Numbered from the stretch's first letter, positions 46,695 through 56,022 are shown. The stretch: DNA of 64,000 nucleotides from Exiguobacterium sp. 9-2 (GCF_036287235.1 NZ_CP142850.1:832001-896000); one strand, 5' to 3'. Numbers and translations: made by a program. Notes: generated from the letters alone by a model not told the origin.

Positions 46695-48128
46695 ATGATG
46701 ATTTATGATACACAGGAAGCACGACAAATTGATGAGTGGGCACGGACATCTGGGCTACCGCTCGAGGTGTTAATGGAGCGAGCCGGAAGTCAGATCGCAA
46801 CACAGATTAAAACGCGCCATTCGAAGAGGGAACGAATACTAATTTTGTGTGGAACCGGCAATAATGGTGGGGATGGTTATGTCATTGGTCGCGAACTGAT
46901 ACGTGACGGATTCGATGTCACGCTATTCACTCCGTTTGGAAAGAGTCGTTCGGATATTGCAACGATTCATACTCATTATGCAGAAGCGTTCGGACTTGTA
47001 GCCGAAAAACCATGTGGTCGATATGATGTCATTTTGGATGCCTTATACGGTACTGGATTTGATCCAGGTCGGATTAATCCGGAATTCGAGGCGCAGTGTA
47101 CATTCGTATCGGAACAAAAGCAGCAAGGAGCACGCATCTATGCAATAGATGTACCGAGCGGTGTGCCAACGGACCATACTATAGGATTCAAAGAGATAGC
47201 GATTCGAGCAGATGCGACATTTCAATTGCATGCGATGAAACGATCTACCTTTTTGATACGGACGGCACCGTTTTATGGAGAATCAGAAACGCTAGATATC
47301 GGATTACCGGCTTTTGGTGAATGGCGCGTCTCACCGAAGGATCTGGCTTCCTTGTTTAAGCGGGAACCATACGGTCACAAGGGGACATACGGAACGGCAT
47401 TATTGATTGGAGGAAGTGACACGATGCCGGGATCCATTCAACTTGCGACACGGGCAGCCCTAAGAACGGGAGTCGGTAAACTACAAGTCGCGACGACGTC
47501 ACTTGCGAAACAGGGGATCGTCGTCCAAGCACCGGAAGCGATGGTCGTGGACCAGACGTTACCGGCGATTCAGAACGTGCTATCTTCCATATCAGCAGTT
47601 GGAATCGGTCCTGGTTTATCGCAAGAAGTAGCCGAAACATGGGTGGATCATCTACTTGAGAGTGATTTACCGGTAGTATTAGATGCCGGAGCACTAATAA
47701 AAGAAAGTTACCCAGAACGAACCGCGCCGATCATCGTCACACCGCATATTGGCGAATTCGCTCGGATGACGAATCAGACTGTTGCAAGTATTCAAGATGA
47801 TCTATTCGGTCAAGCAACTGAGTATGCCGTCTTGCATCAAGTAACTGTCGTTTTGAAATCCCATGTCATTTTAATCGCTAAACCAAATGGAGGTGGGTTT
47901 GTCATCTCTGGTGCATCGAGTGGTCTCGCAAAGGGAGGAAGCGGGGATACCTTGTTTGGAATTTTAACGAGTCTCCTTGCGCAACATCCATCAGGAGATG
48001 TCGAAAAAACGCTAGCGCTAGGAGCGGAGTGGTATGCGTGTGCTTCAAAACAAGTTGAACGACGATTACATCCAAGTAGTTTGTTAGCAACGGATGTCAT
48101 CGAAGAGTTAGGACGATTTGGGTTATAG
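46695..48128 (+). CDS. nnr: bifunctional NAD(P)H-hydrate epimerase / ADP-dependent dehydratase
   Basis: Repairs damaged NADHX and NADPHX. The 477-residue fusion has an N-terminal YjeF_N epimerase domain (residues about 1-205; CGTGNNGGDGYVIGREL) and a C-terminal ribokinase-like dehydratase (about 225-475; GHKGTYGTALLIGGS, ITPHIGEF-like VTPHIGEFARM, and the ATP-site KGGSGDTLFGIL). ATG codons at 46695 and 46698 are both possible after AGAGGTG. Confidence 0.92.
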   Translation: MMIYDTQEARQIDEWARTSGLPLEVLMERAGSQIATQIKTRHSKRERILILCGTGNNGGDGYVIGRELIRDGFDVTLFTPFGKSRSDIATIHTHYAEAFGLVAEKPCGRYDVILDALYGTGFDPGRINPEFEAQCTFVSEQKQQGARIYAIDVPSGVPTDHTIGFKEIAIRADATFQLHAMKRSTFLIRTAPFYGESETLDIGLPAFGEWRVSPKDLASLFKREPYGHKGTYGTALLIGGSDTMPGSIQLATRAALRTGVGKLQVATTSLAKQGIVVQAPEAMVVDQTLPAIQNVLSSISAVGIGPGLSQEVAETWVDHLLESDLPVVLDAGALIKESYPERTAPIIVTPHIGEFARMTNQTVASIQDDLFGQATEYAVLHQVTVVLKSHVILIAKPNGGGFVISGASSGLAKGGSGDTLFGILTSLLAQHPSGDVEKTLALGAEWYACASKQVERRLHPSSLLATDVIEELGRFGL

Positions 48129-48143
48129 GACAATAAATGTTAG

Positions 48144-48188
48144 AGAAAAGTCTTCCACGACATGTATGAGGGAAGACTTTTCTTTTTA
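48144..48188 (+). terminator. terminator after nnr
   Basis: AGAAAAGTCTTCC (48144-48156) pairs with GGAAGACTTTTCT (48171-48183), then TTTT. Confidence 0.85.
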
Positions 48189-48196
48189 GGAAAGAA

Positions 48197-48226
48197 TTGA
48201 CACATTCGATACGATAGGAGTATCAT
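48197..48226 (+). promoter_or_regulatory. promoter of the EAL gene
   Basis: TTGACA (48197-48202) and TATCAT (48221-48226) are separated by 18 bp. Confidence 0.6.
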
Positions 48227-48279
48227 CAAGCGATGTCGAAACCTATATACGAAAAAACTAATGGAAAGGAGGGAAATAC

Positions 48280-50109
48280 ATGGAGGACATTGTTCGGAAA
48301 CAACAATGGTGGATCGGAAATTTTGCCCTTTTCATGATGCTTGTTGGCGCTTTAATCATTTATACGACGACGGAAGAGACGATAAAGAATGCATATTTAA
48401 GTCGTTCTGTCATTATTTCATTTTTAGTCCTCATGGGGATTTTTATTTTTTATATCAGTCGTCGTAAGATGGACGTGGTGTTGCAAACCCACTTATTGTC
48501 CTTGATGTTGCTCGTTGTTCCAATCACTTCGATTAGTTTTTTACCTTATGTGGCGGTCACCGTTTGGGCTAGCAGTTTTTTGTTTTTAATGATCGCTTTG
48601 ATTTCGTATCAACGAATCATGATGTGGTACGCCATCATCATTGCCATCGCAACTAGTTTTTACGTCATGTGGAATGCCGATACCGTGACGGTGAAAATTG
48701 ATCCGACTGATCATTATGGACGAATTGGCATGATTATAATTGGTGTTTCCATCGCCCTTGTCATCAATCACTTGCATATCCGTAATTTAAATCGTTTGAA
48801 TGATTTGGCGATACAACTACACGATACGGCACGCTGTGACGAAGAAACAGGTGTTTTGAATCGTCAAGGATTGAACGAAGTCGATTTCCCAAGACCTGAA
48901 AAACAGCTCATTTTCGTCGGGATTCATTTAGAAAATTATTATGAGTTGGCACGGTATTTTGGAGAAGACATTCAGTCACAAGTGTTACGAGCATGTATTG
49001 AACGGCTCAAGCGAAAACTACCTCCTTATCAAGCGTTTGCTCGAATCGAAGCAGGAACGTTATTGATCGTCATGAAAAAGCCGGACAAGGTGGCATGTAA
49101 GGAAGCGATGGAAAAATTGAGTCAAGAAATTTCCATACCTTACGAAATCGAAGGGCATCATGTCTACGTCAACATATCCATCGTCATCGATAATGGAGAA
49201 GGGGCGACGGACAATCGGAAGCGTCGAGTACAGCAGTTATTGACTGCGCTACAGGAAGCCGCTCAACAAAATGAACGTGTGATGTGCATTGACCAAGCCT
49301 GGCGAAAGGATCAAGAATTGCGAGTCAAAGCAGCACAATCATTAGCACAGGCTAATATTGAAACGGACTTTTACCTCGTCTATCAATTGCAGTACGATGT
49401 TCGATCAGAACAATTCATTGGTCTTGAAGCATTGGTTCGCTGGAAGACCTCGTTGCAAGGAGCTGATCGACCATCCGTCTTCATCCCGATTGCTGAAAAA
49501 AGTGACTTGATGATTCGTCTAGGAGAATGGATTTTTGAGGAAGGGTGTAAGACGCGTAAAGCATTGATCGGTCTCGTTCCGGATGAATTTACCTTATCGG
49601 TTAACGTATCGCCACGACAATTGACGAGTGAGTCATTCATGCCATTCATTGAACGAACGCTACTCAAGTATGCACTAAAGCCGCAACAGATTAAGATCGA
49701 GATCACGGAAAGTCAGTCGCTTGATTTTGAGAGTCAATCGATTCATCGAGCGCTCAAGCGCATCAAAACACTCGATTTTCCAGTTTCTCTTGATGATTTC
49801 GGGACTGGTCATGCCTCGTATCACGTCCTCGAACGTTTATTACCGTTACGTCAATTAAAGATTCCAAAGCAATTCATTGAACAAATCGGAGCATCAGAGA
49901 AACGACAATCGATCCTTGAGTCGATTTTTCAATTGAGTCAGTCGATGCATGTCGAATGTATCGTCGAGGGGGTAGAGACGGGAGAAGAAGTACGCATTGC
50001 CAAAGAAATCGGGATTCATTTGTTCCAAGGCTACTTCTTCGCTAAACCGGTACCACTCGAAGAAATCATCTGTCTACTACAAAAAACGAATGAAGGAACG
50101 ATTCATTAA
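48280..50109 (+). CDS. membrane protein with degenerate GGDEF and EAL domains (c-di-GMP phosphodiesterase type)
   Basis: A 609-residue protein with about six N-terminal membrane helices (residues 10-165), a GGDEF-like domain (about 178-345) and an EAL domain (about 355-605). The GGDEF site reads RIEAGT where RxGGDEF is expected, so cyclase activity is unlikely. The EAL domain keeps LEALVRW, NVSPRQL, EITES, DDFGTG, VEGVET and the final QGYFFAKP, so c-di-GMP hydrolysis is plausible. One oddity is LKIPKQF, with proline in place of the usual aspartate of LKID. The ribosome site AAAGGAGGG is strong. It converges with a GGEEF gene. Confidence 0.9.
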   Translation: MEDIVRKQQWWIGNFALFMMLVGALIIYTTTEETIKNAYLSRSVIISFLVLMGIFIFYISRRKMDVVLQTHLLSLMLLVVPITSISFLPYVAVTVWASSFLFLMIALISYQRIMMWYAIIIAIATSFYVMWNADTVTVKIDPTDHYGRIGMIIIGVSIALVINHLHIRNLNRLNDLAIQLHDTARCDEETGVLNRQGLNEVDFPRPEKQLIFVGIHLENYYELARYFGEDIQSQVLRACIERLKRKLPPYQAFARIEAGTLLIVMKKPDKVACKEAMEKLSQEISIPYEIEGHHVYVNISIVIDNGEGATDNRKRRVQQLLTALQEAAQQNERVMCIDQAWRKDQELRVKAAQSLAQANIETDFYLVYQLQYDVRSEQFIGLEALVRWKTSLQGADRPSVFIPIAEKSDLMIRLGEWIFEEGCKTRKALIGLVPDEFTLSVNVSPRQLTSESFMPFIERTLLKYALKPQQIKIEITESQSLDFESQSIHRALKRIKTLDFPVSLDDFGTGHASYHVLERLLPLRQLKIPKQFIEQIGASEKRQSILESIFQLSQSMHVECIVEGVETGEEVRIAKEIGIHLFQGYFFAKPVPLEEIICLLQKTNEGTIH

Positions 50110-50112
50110 TCC

Positions 50113-51240
50113 CTAAAAAGCCACTTCAGTCCGAACCTTTCGGAGAGAAGTGGCTTTTTCATACAGTTGGTACAGTCGATATTGATTTCGACCTTGTGTT
50201 TTTGCTTCATACAAAGCAATATCTGCTTGCTTGAAGACCGTTTCAGCGGGTTGATGATGAGCGTAAGCAATTCCAGCAGATACCGTGATCGATACAGCGT
50301 GATCCTGCATGACAAATGGCGTTTGTTGAACGGCTGCCACGATTGTTTCTGCTAAATGAATAGGTTCGTAAAGGTCACAATCTGGAATGATGACGATGAA
50401 CTCTTCACCGCCATATCGACCAACCGTGATAGGTGCGGGACAATGTTCATTCAATACAATCGAAAAATGGCGCAAGACGGCGTCGCCGCCGGCGTGACCA
50501 TGTGTGTCATTCACACTCTTGAAGTGATCTAAGTCAAACAAGATGACGCCCCAAGAAGCTCTGTTTTTTTCAAGCGTCGTGACCTTTTCCAAAATGACAT
50601 GTCGATTCGCAAGCCTTGTTAATTGATCGGTCGAAGCGAGATAGGATTGATAAGAGTAAAGAACAAAATGTTGTTGCAGGAGTAGTGACAAACGATAAAA
50701 CAAAAAGGCTCCGCCAATCGTTAAGACGAAATAAGGAATATAAATCGTCCTCCAGGCATCTACAGGGGAATTACTCGTAATCAGTCGCCAAAGAACAAGT
50801 AGAGAGCCGACTGTCACGATGGCGGTAAAAAAATATCCTTGCCGTGTAATGAACCGACGACAAATAAATGACAGCATCAAAAAACCGAGTAGCGTCATGA
50901 CAGAACTAAGTAGGGCATTTATAGAATCGCCATTATCGATTAAAAAACGATAAATCAAAAGCATTAATCCCGTCACTGTGATACTGATGTTACCACCGAA
51001 TAAAGCGGATAAAGCGAGAGGTAACAAACGCAAATCAATCAGTGCGCCGTTTAAATCGATCGCATGATGCATAAGAAGAATACCGGTGATCCCATTAGCA
51101 AAACCAAAATACAGCCGAGTAGATATCATCGAGTCGGGTTGAATCGGTAAACGATCACGAAGCAGATAAAAGGCGAACGTAGAAACGAGAAAAATAATAC
51201 AAATATTAACAAAAAAGATATTCACTGTAGCAAGCATCAT
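50113..51240 (-). CDS. membrane diguanylate cyclase (GGDEF)
   Basis: A 375-residue protein with seven or so membrane helices (about residues 5-205) and a C-terminal GGDEF domain. The active site is intact as RYGGEEF, with the preceding LTRLANRHV and FDLDHFKSVNDTHGHAGGD. The RxxD inhibitory site expected a few residues before GGEEF is absent (PAPI instead), so product inhibition may be lacking. The last 14 or so codons overlap the shared terminator hairpin. Its stop codon is only 3 bp from that of the EAL gene. Confidence 0.9.
   Translation of the reverse strand: MMLATVNIFFVNICIIFLVSTFAFYLLRDRLPIQPDSMISTRLYFGFANGITGILLMHHAIDLNGALIDLRLLPLALSALFGGNISITVTGLMLLIYRFLIDNGDSINALLSSVMTLLGFLMLSFICRRFITRQGYFFTAIVTVGSLLVLWRLITSNSPVDAWRTIYIPYFVLTIGGAFLFYRLSLLLQQHFVLYSYQSYLASTDQLTRLANRHVILEKVTTLEKNRASWGVILFDLDHFKSVNDTHGHAGGDAVLRHFSIVLNEHCPAPITVGRYGGEEFIVIIPDCDLYEPIHLAETIVAAVQQTPFVMQDHAVSITVSAGIAYAHHQPAETVFKQADIALYEAKTQGRNQYRLYQLYEKATSLRKVRTEVAF
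50115..50159. terminator. bidirectional terminator lying inside the GGDEF coding region
   Basis: AAAAAGCCACTTC (50115-50127) pairs perfectly with GAAGTGGCTTTTT (50147-50159). An inner TCCGAA/TTCGGA stem sits in the loop. It serves the EAL gene on the plus strand and forms the 3' end of the minus-strand gene. Confidence 0.8.
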
Positions 51241-51316
51241 GAAGCACTTCCTATTTTAAAATTTAAAACGAAAATCATTGTAAGATATCTCAGAGTTCAA
51301 TAACATGAAAAACGGA

Positions 51317-51340
51317 AAAAACAGCCTAATCGGCTGTTTT
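51317..51340. terminator. terminator after the HAD nucleotidase
   Basis: AAAACAGCC (51317-51325) pairs with GGCTGTTTT (51332-51340). It overlaps the last bases of the nucleotidase stop. Confidence 0.75.
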
Positions 51341-51908
51341 AACGAATCGGTGCAAATTTTTGAATCTCTTGAACAGCCTCATTCCATGAAGCGACACGAA
51401 TAACATTATTCGGTACGGCTTTACGGTTATAAGGTGCGTCGAACAAAATCACAGGGATGAATGTATCTTCTGCAATCTGCACAGCATTCTCTAATCGATC
51501 TTCCATAAACAAATCGAGTGATAAATCACGGACGACTTGTACTTTGTCGTGTGATCCCGTCATGATTAAGGAATCAAGAGGAAGTTCATGTTGTTTGATC
51601 CACTCTTCAGTTACAGGACGAACGAGTTCCGATCGTGCTGTCACGTAATGGAGATCATATTGCTTCCGCAAATTCCATAAGTGGTGGCGAACATGTTCTT
51701 GAGGGATGGACTCACGATAAATTCCTGACTCGTGACCGGAGTTCACCATGTAGTCCCAAAATTCGATTTGATTCATATCCGTATACGTATGCAATTCATA
51801 TTCAGACGCCTGATTGAAGTCAATCGACGTTCCGAGATGTTTATTCATGTAAGTGAAGCAAGAGGATGGATGTGTGATCGTTCCATCGATGTCGATTCCA
51901 ATTTTCAT
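51339..51908 (-). CDS. HAD family 5'(3')-nucleotidase-like protein (YqfW type)
   Basis: A 189-residue cytoplasmic phosphatase-like protein. HAD motif I is IGIDIDGTITHP, motif II lies in VTARSE, and motif III/IV is near DLFMEDRLENA. The NT5C (deoxyribonucleotidase) group is the nearest match, and a similar gene lies before ispG in B. subtilis. The natural substrate is not known. Confidence 0.8.
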   Translation of the reverse strand: MKIGIDIDGTITHPSSCFTYMNKHLGTSIDFNQASEYELHTYTDMNQIEFWDYMVNSGHESGIYRESIPQEHVRHHLWNLRKQYDLHYVTARSELVRPVTEEWIKQHELPLDSLIMTGSHDKVQVVRDLSLDLFMEDRLENAVQIAEDTFIPVILFDAPYNRKAVPNNVIRVASWNEAVQEIQKFAPIR

Positions 51909-51974
51909 TTACAGTCACCCACGTTCTAAGAATTTTTCTTCACTTAGTATAACATAGTCGAAATCGAGATACGA

Positions 51975-52003
51975 AAAAAGACTCCTCGCGAGGGAGGAGT
52001 CTT
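51975..52003 (-). terminator. terminator of ispG
   Basis: AAGACTCCTC (51979-51988) pairs with GAGGAGTCTT (51994-52003). On the minus strand it is followed by TTTTTT. Confidence 0.85.
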
Positions 52004-52007
52004 CAAC

Positions 52008-53117
52008 TTATGCGTGGTTCGCTTTTTCGGCTTCTTTTTCAGCCTGTTTTTCGAGAACGATCGCATCGATCTCTTTCTTCAATTCTTCGACCATCGTTGC
52101 TTCCGGTACTTTGCGGATGATTTCTCCGTGACGGAATAGCAATCCTTCGTTTCGTGCACCAGCGATACCGATATCAGCTTCACGCGCTTCACCAGGACCG
52201 TTGACCGCACATCCGAGAACCGCAACTTTGATGTTCGCTTGGATGTTTTCGATATAGTCTTCGATTTCTGCAGCAATCGACATTAAATCGATTTCGATCC
52301 GACCACATGTTGGACATGAGATCAATGTCGCTGCGTTCGCCGCGAGACCAAATGATTTCAAGACTTCTTTTGCAACTTTTACTTCTTCGACAGGGTCCGC
52401 TGAAAGAGATACACGAACCGTGTTTCCGATTCCGCGTGACAAGATCGCGCCAAGTCCCGCTGCTGATTTTAATGAACCAGAGCGAAGTGGACCAGATTCC
52501 GTAATCCCGACATGAAGTGGATAGTCGAATGATTCAGAAGCGAGCTGATACGCTTCAAGCGCCAACTGTACGTCTGATGCCTTAAGTGAGACGATGATAT
52601 CATGGAAGTCGAGATCTTCGAGAATCTTAATGTGGTGCAAAGCACTCTCGACCATACCACGAGCAGTTGGGTAGCCATATTTTTCAAGAATATGCTTTTC
52701 AAGTGAACCGGCATTTACCCCAATCCGGATTGGGATATTTTTTGCTTTTGCTGCTGTAACGACGGCTTCGACCTTTTCGCGGCGACCGATATTACCTGGG
52801 TTGATTCGGATTTTATCGACGCCAGCTTCGATTGCCATAAGCGCAAGTTTATAGTTGAAGTGGATGTCTACGACAAGCGGAATGTTGATTCGGCTTTTGA
52901 TTTCTGCAAGTGCGAGCGCATCACGTTCTTCTGGACAAGCGACGCGGACGATTTGGCAACCAGCTTCTTCAAGGCGTAGAATTTCAGCGACTGTCGCTTC
53001 GACGTCGTGTGTTTTAGTTGTCGTCATACTTTGGATGATGACTTCATTATTTCCACCAATGACAAGGTCCCCTACACGAACGGGACGAGTCTTAGAGCGA
53101 TGGACCATTTTCGGCAT
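52008..53117 (-). CDS. ispG: (E)-4-hydroxy-3-methylbut-2-enyl-diphosphate synthase
   Basis: Penultimate enzyme of the MEP pathway, with a [4Fe-4S] cluster. The 369-residue protein has the TIM-barrel start [24 protein letters not shown], and [10 protein letters not shown]. The cluster-binding SCPTCGR and [11 protein letters not shown] are near the C-terminus. The start at 53117 is preferred because AAAGGAG lies about 9 bp upstream; a longer in-frame ATG at 53141 lies before that site. Confidence 0.96.
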   Translation of the reverse strand: MPKMVHRSKTRPVRVGDLVIGGNNEVIIQSMTTTKTHDVEATVAEILRLEEAGCQIVRVACPEERDALALAEIKSRINIPLVVDIHFNYKLALMAIEAGVDKIRINPGNIGRREKVEAVVTAAKAKNIPIRIGVNAGSLEKHILEKYGYPTARGMVESALHHIKILEDLDFHDIIVSLKASDVQLALEAYQLASESFDYPLHVGITESGPLRSGSLKSAAGLGAILSRGIGNTVRVSLSADPVEEVKVAKEVLKSFGLAANAATLISCPTCGRIEIDLMSIAAEIEDYIENIQANIKVAVLGCAVNGPGEAREADIGIAGARNEGLLFRHGEIIRKVPEATMVEELKKEIDAIVLEKQAEKEAEKANHA

Positions 53118-53246
53118 ATCGAAAATCTCCTTTTGTGGCATACCGCCATATTGTTTATGTTTACCTTTTCTATCATATCGAACTATTCCCTAAAAATCGA
53201 GAAACAAGAACGAAAATTGAACATTTACAATTGTTTAATGAAAGTA

Positions 53247-53273
53247 AGGCGTCCGTCAATCCGTCGGACGCCT
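53247..53273 (-). terminator. hairpin after the small membrane protein gene
   Basis: AGGCGTCCG (53247-53255) pairs with CGGACGCCT (53265-53273). The T run on the minus strand is weak. Confidence 0.6.
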
Positions 53274-53284
53274 GATTTTGATAC

Positions 53285-53770
53285 TCATCGAGATTTACGT
53301 GACGCGCGAGGTTTCGGGGAACGGGCAATCCATAATGGCACCAACGTGTAAATGAAGTGCCCGAGGATGAGTAAAGCAACTCCTATTTGATGATGCCCCA
53401 ATTGGTAAAGAAGCATGCCAAGGGGGAAGGTCCATAGATTCGTTGCAACCGTATAAGGGAACGTCTGACGATATGCCCATGGACGGGGGAGTAACAGACG
53501 AACGAATCCTTTCGTCAGATATGCCATCAAGAGCAAATACAGTAAGACCGCAATAGCGATGAAGATGAAGTGGAGAACGAACCAAATCACGATTGGAATA
53601 TTTTTTTGTAAAAAGAAGGAATCGATGATCGTCGTCCATAGTGAAATCCAAGCCAATCCACAGAAATACAAAGAAACATCTGATAGACGAAGTCGTAAAA
53701 ACGAGCGGTTTGGAATTAATGAAGTTTGTAAGTAATTAATGAGTTGACGTAAAAAAGACAAGAATATCAC
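53285..53770 (-). CDS. uncharacterised membrane protein, four helices
   Basis: A 161-residue protein with four hydrophobic segments (about residues 32-52, 58-85, 103-122 and 127-148), a basic N-terminus and a basic C-terminal tail (KPRASRKSR). I do not recognise the family. It starts with GTG at 53770 behind a weak AGAAAGA ribosome site. It is monocistronic on the minus strand. Confidence 0.7.
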   Translation of the reverse strand: MIFLSFLRQLINYLQTSLIPNRSFLRLRLSDVSLYFCGLAWISLWTTIIDSFFLQKNIPIVIWFVLHFIFIAIAVLLYLLLMAYLTKGFVRLLLPRPWAYRQTFPYTVATNLWTFPLGMLLYQLGHHQIGVALLILGHFIYTLVPLWIARSPKPRASRKSR

Positions 53771-53885
53771 TCTTTCTATTGTTTTATAACAGATTTTTTT
53801 GGTTTGTCTATTTGTTCATAAATAAAGGAATTATTGTAGTGGTACAGATTAATAAAACCTTAACAATTGGATGTTGGGAAAACTG

Positions 53886-53914
53886 TTTACAAGTTCATTA
53901 GACCTTTACATAAT
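53886..53914 (+). promoter_or_regulatory. promoter of the Na/Pi cotransporter gene
   Basis: TTTACA (53886-53891) and CATAAT (53909-53914) are 17 bp apart, each matching five of six consensus bases. The remaining part of 53771-53978 is AT-rich with no other clear signal. Confidence 0.6.
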
Positions 53915-53978
53915 AGGGGGGTCGAAAAAATAAACTTTACAAACACATCAATCCACATCAAATAAAGGAGCTGGCAAG

Positions 53979-55622
53979 ATGAACTATGATTTGCAGGAAA
54001 TGATTTTTACCTTCATCGGTGGACTTGGGATTTTCCTTTTCGGTATTAAGTATATGGGAGATGGTCTCCAAAAAACAGCGGGAGACCGATTACGTTATAT
54101 CCTCGATAAGTATACGACGAATCCACTATTAGGTATCTTAGCAGGTATCGTCGTCACGATATTGATTCAATCGTCATCCGGTACGACTGTCATCGTCGTC
54201 GGACTCGTGAGTGCAGGTCTGATGAATTTACGACAAGCAATTGGTGTCGTCATGGGAGCGAACATCGGTACGACGATCACGGCCTTTATCATCGGGTTCA
54301 ATGTTAAAGAAGCGGCACTTCCGGCAATCGCCATTGGTGCTTTCTTGATCTTCTTCTTCAATAAAGAACGTGTTCAGTATATCGGACAGATTTTCTTTGG
54401 TTTCGGTGCATTGTTTTACGGTCTCACATTGATGGGGGACGGGATGGCTCCGCTCGAATCAAGTGCCTGGTTCCGAGAGTTGACTGTCTCGATGTCGGAT
54501 AACCCATTGCTTGGTGTATTCGTCGGAACTATTTTTACAGTTCTTGTTCAGTCGTCATCTGCGACGATTGGTATCTTACAGGAGTTGTATGCTGGTGACA
54601 TGATCGATATCAAAGCGGCACTACCGGTCTTGTTCGGTGATAACATTGGAACAACGATTACGGCAGTACTTGCAGCACTTGGTGCGTCGATCGCAGCCAA
54701 ACGGACAGCCGCCGCACACGTCATCTTCAATATCATCGGAACAATTTTGTTCTTGATCGCATTACCAGTGTTCTCAAGCTTCATCGCATGGATTACAGAC
54801 GCGCTTGGTTTAGAACCGAAAATGCAAATTGCTTTTGCACACGGAACGTTCAATGTCGTCAACACATTGATTCAATGTTGGTTCATCGCACAAATCGCAT
54901 GGCTCGTTCAAAAAATCGTACCAGGTACGGATACGACGATCGATTCAAAACCGCGTCATCTCGATCAAAACATCTTAAATCAATCTTCTGCGCTTGCCTT
55001 AAACCAAGCGAAACTTGAAGTTTTGCGTATGGGTGAATTCTCAAAAGACGCACTTGCAAAAGCACACCGTTACACGCAATCGCATGATAAAAAAGATGTT
55101 TCAGAATCCGAGCAGATTGAATATGCGATCAACTACCTGAATACAGAAGTGACGAGTTATCTCGTTAAAATAGCAGCACATGATTTATCAGAACGTGAAT
55201 CAAACGATCATTCGTTATTGATGCACGCCGTCAATGACTTTGAGCGGATTGGTGATCATGTTGAGAATATCGTTGAATTAATCGACTTCCAGATCGTCAA
55301 CCGGATTCAGTTCACCACATCTGCGAAGCGAGAGCTTGATGAGATGTATGTCCTGACACAAGAAATCGTCGCTTGTGCGATTCGCGCCGTCGAAGAAGAC
55401 GATGTCACGCGGGCACGAAAAGTTCTTGAACTTGAAGGGAAACTTGATGCATTCGAACGTTCATTCCGTAAACAGCATGTACTTCGCGTGAATGCTGGTG
55501 AATGTACAGGACAAGCGGGAATGATCTTCGTCGACTTACTTTCAAACCTTGAACGAATCGGCGATCACGCTGTGAACATCACGGATCTCGTCCTTGAACA
55601 GCGGACAGCATTAATGAACTAA
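53979..55622 (+). CDS. Na/Pi cotransporter family protein with PhoU-like C-terminal domain
   Basis: A 547-residue phosphate transporter. The membrane half has the two inverted QSSS repeats (ILIQSSSGTTVIVVG and VLVQSSSATIGILQ) of the Na/Pi family. The C-terminal 200 residues are helical with PhoU-like repeats (DFERIGDHVENIVEL and NLERIGDHAVNITDL). Direction of phosphate movement is not certain; relatives can import or export. The pst operon is 5 kb downstream, so two phosphate systems lie close together. Confidence 0.9.
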   Translation: MNYDLQEMIFTFIGGLGIFLFGIKYMGDGLQKTAGDRLRYILDKYTTNPLLGILAGIVVTILIQSSSGTTVIVVGLVSAGLMNLRQAIGVVMGANIGTTITAFIIGFNVKEAALPAIAIGAFLIFFFNKERVQYIGQIFFGFGALFYGLTLMGDGMAPLESSAWFRELTVSMSDNPLLGVFVGTIFTVLVQSSSATIGILQELYAGDMIDIKAALPVLFGDNIGTTITAVLAALGASIAAKRTAAAHVIFNIIGTILFLIALPVFSSFIAWITDALGLEPKMQIAFAHGTFNVVNTLIQCWFIAQIAWLVQKIVPGTDTTIDSKPRHLDQNILNQSSALALNQAKLEVLRMGEFSKDALAKAHRYTQSHDKKDVSESEQIEYAINYLNTEVTSYLVKIAAHDLSERESNDHSLLMHAVNDFERIGDHVENIVELIDFQIVNRIQFTTSAKRELDEMYVLTQEIVACAIRAVEEDDVTRARKVLELEGKLDAFERSFRKQHVLRVNAGECTGQAGMIFVDLLSNLERIGDHAVNITDLVLEQRTALMN

Positions 55623-55637
55623 GCGTAGACTTATTTT

Positions 55638-55683
55638 AAAACAGCTGATTTCGAAAAAAATGAAATCAGCTGTTTATTTTTTT
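55638..55683 (+). terminator. terminator after the Na/Pi cotransporter
   Basis: AAAACAGCTGATTTC (55638-55652) pairs with GAAATCAGCTGTTT (55662-55675), followed by seven T residues. Confidence 0.9.
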
Positions 55684-55694
55684 GAAATAGCATA

Positions 55695-55723
55695 TTGACA
55701 AGTTTCGTCACATCTCGTAATCT
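55695..55723 (+). promoter_or_regulatory. promoter of the tRNA pair
   Basis: TTGACA (55695-55700) and TAATCT (55718-55723) are 17 bp apart. The first tRNA begins about 25 bp downstream. Confidence 0.65.
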
Positions 55724-55748
55724 AATAAGAGTAAGAAACATACATCAT

Positions 55749-55822
55749 GGCGGTGTAGCTCAGCTGGCTAGAGCGTACGGTTCATACCCGTGAGGTCGTG
55801 GGTTCGACTCCCTCCGCCGCTA
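55749..55822 (+). tRNA. tRNA-Met (CAT anticodon, elongator type)
   Basis: A 74-nt cloverleaf. The acceptor GGCGGTG pairs with CGCCGCT, the D arm has GCTCAGCTGG, the anticodon loop is TTCATAC, and the T loop is TTCGACT. It closely resembles the B. subtilis elongator tRNA-Met as I recall it. The 3' CCA is not encoded. Confidence 0.9.
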
Positions 55823-55833
55823 CTATTACTTAA

Positions 55834-55907
55834 GGACCCTTAGCTCAGCTGGTTAGAGCTGACGGCTCATAACCGTCCGGTCGCAGGTTCGAGTCCTGCA
55901 GGGTCCA
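55834..55907 (+). tRNA. tRNA with CAT anticodon, probably tRNA-Ile2 (lysidine type)
   Basis: A 74-nt cloverleaf. The acceptor GGACCCT pairs with AGGGTCC, the anticodon loop is CTCATAA, and the T loop is TTCGAGT. The body resembles the Bacillus tRNA-Ile whose CAU is modified by TilS to read AUA, rather than a methionine tRNA. Automated tools may call it tRNA-Met. No CCA is encoded. Confidence 0.8.
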
Positions 55908-55915
55908 TTTGGTTG

Positions 55916-55951
55916 AACGCTTCTCGTTGCAAACGGGAAGCGTTTATTTTT
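55916..55951 (+). terminator. terminator of the tRNA operon
   Basis: AACGCTTCTCGT (55916-55927) pairs with ACGGGAAGCGTT (55933-55944), followed by TATTTTT. Confidence 0.85.
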
Positions 55952-56022
55952 GTTCGCTCGGGGAATAGTAAAGGTATTGTAATAATATTCATACTATAGT
56001 AACTAAGGGAGAGCGAAGAGAG

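Noticed and set aside
53860-53941. Several TTAACA/TTTACA hexamers before the Na/Pi cotransporter as a PhoP box
   Set aside because: Their spacings (26, 19 and 31 bp) do not follow the 11-bp period needed for PhoP; two of the bases sets are better explained as the promoter.
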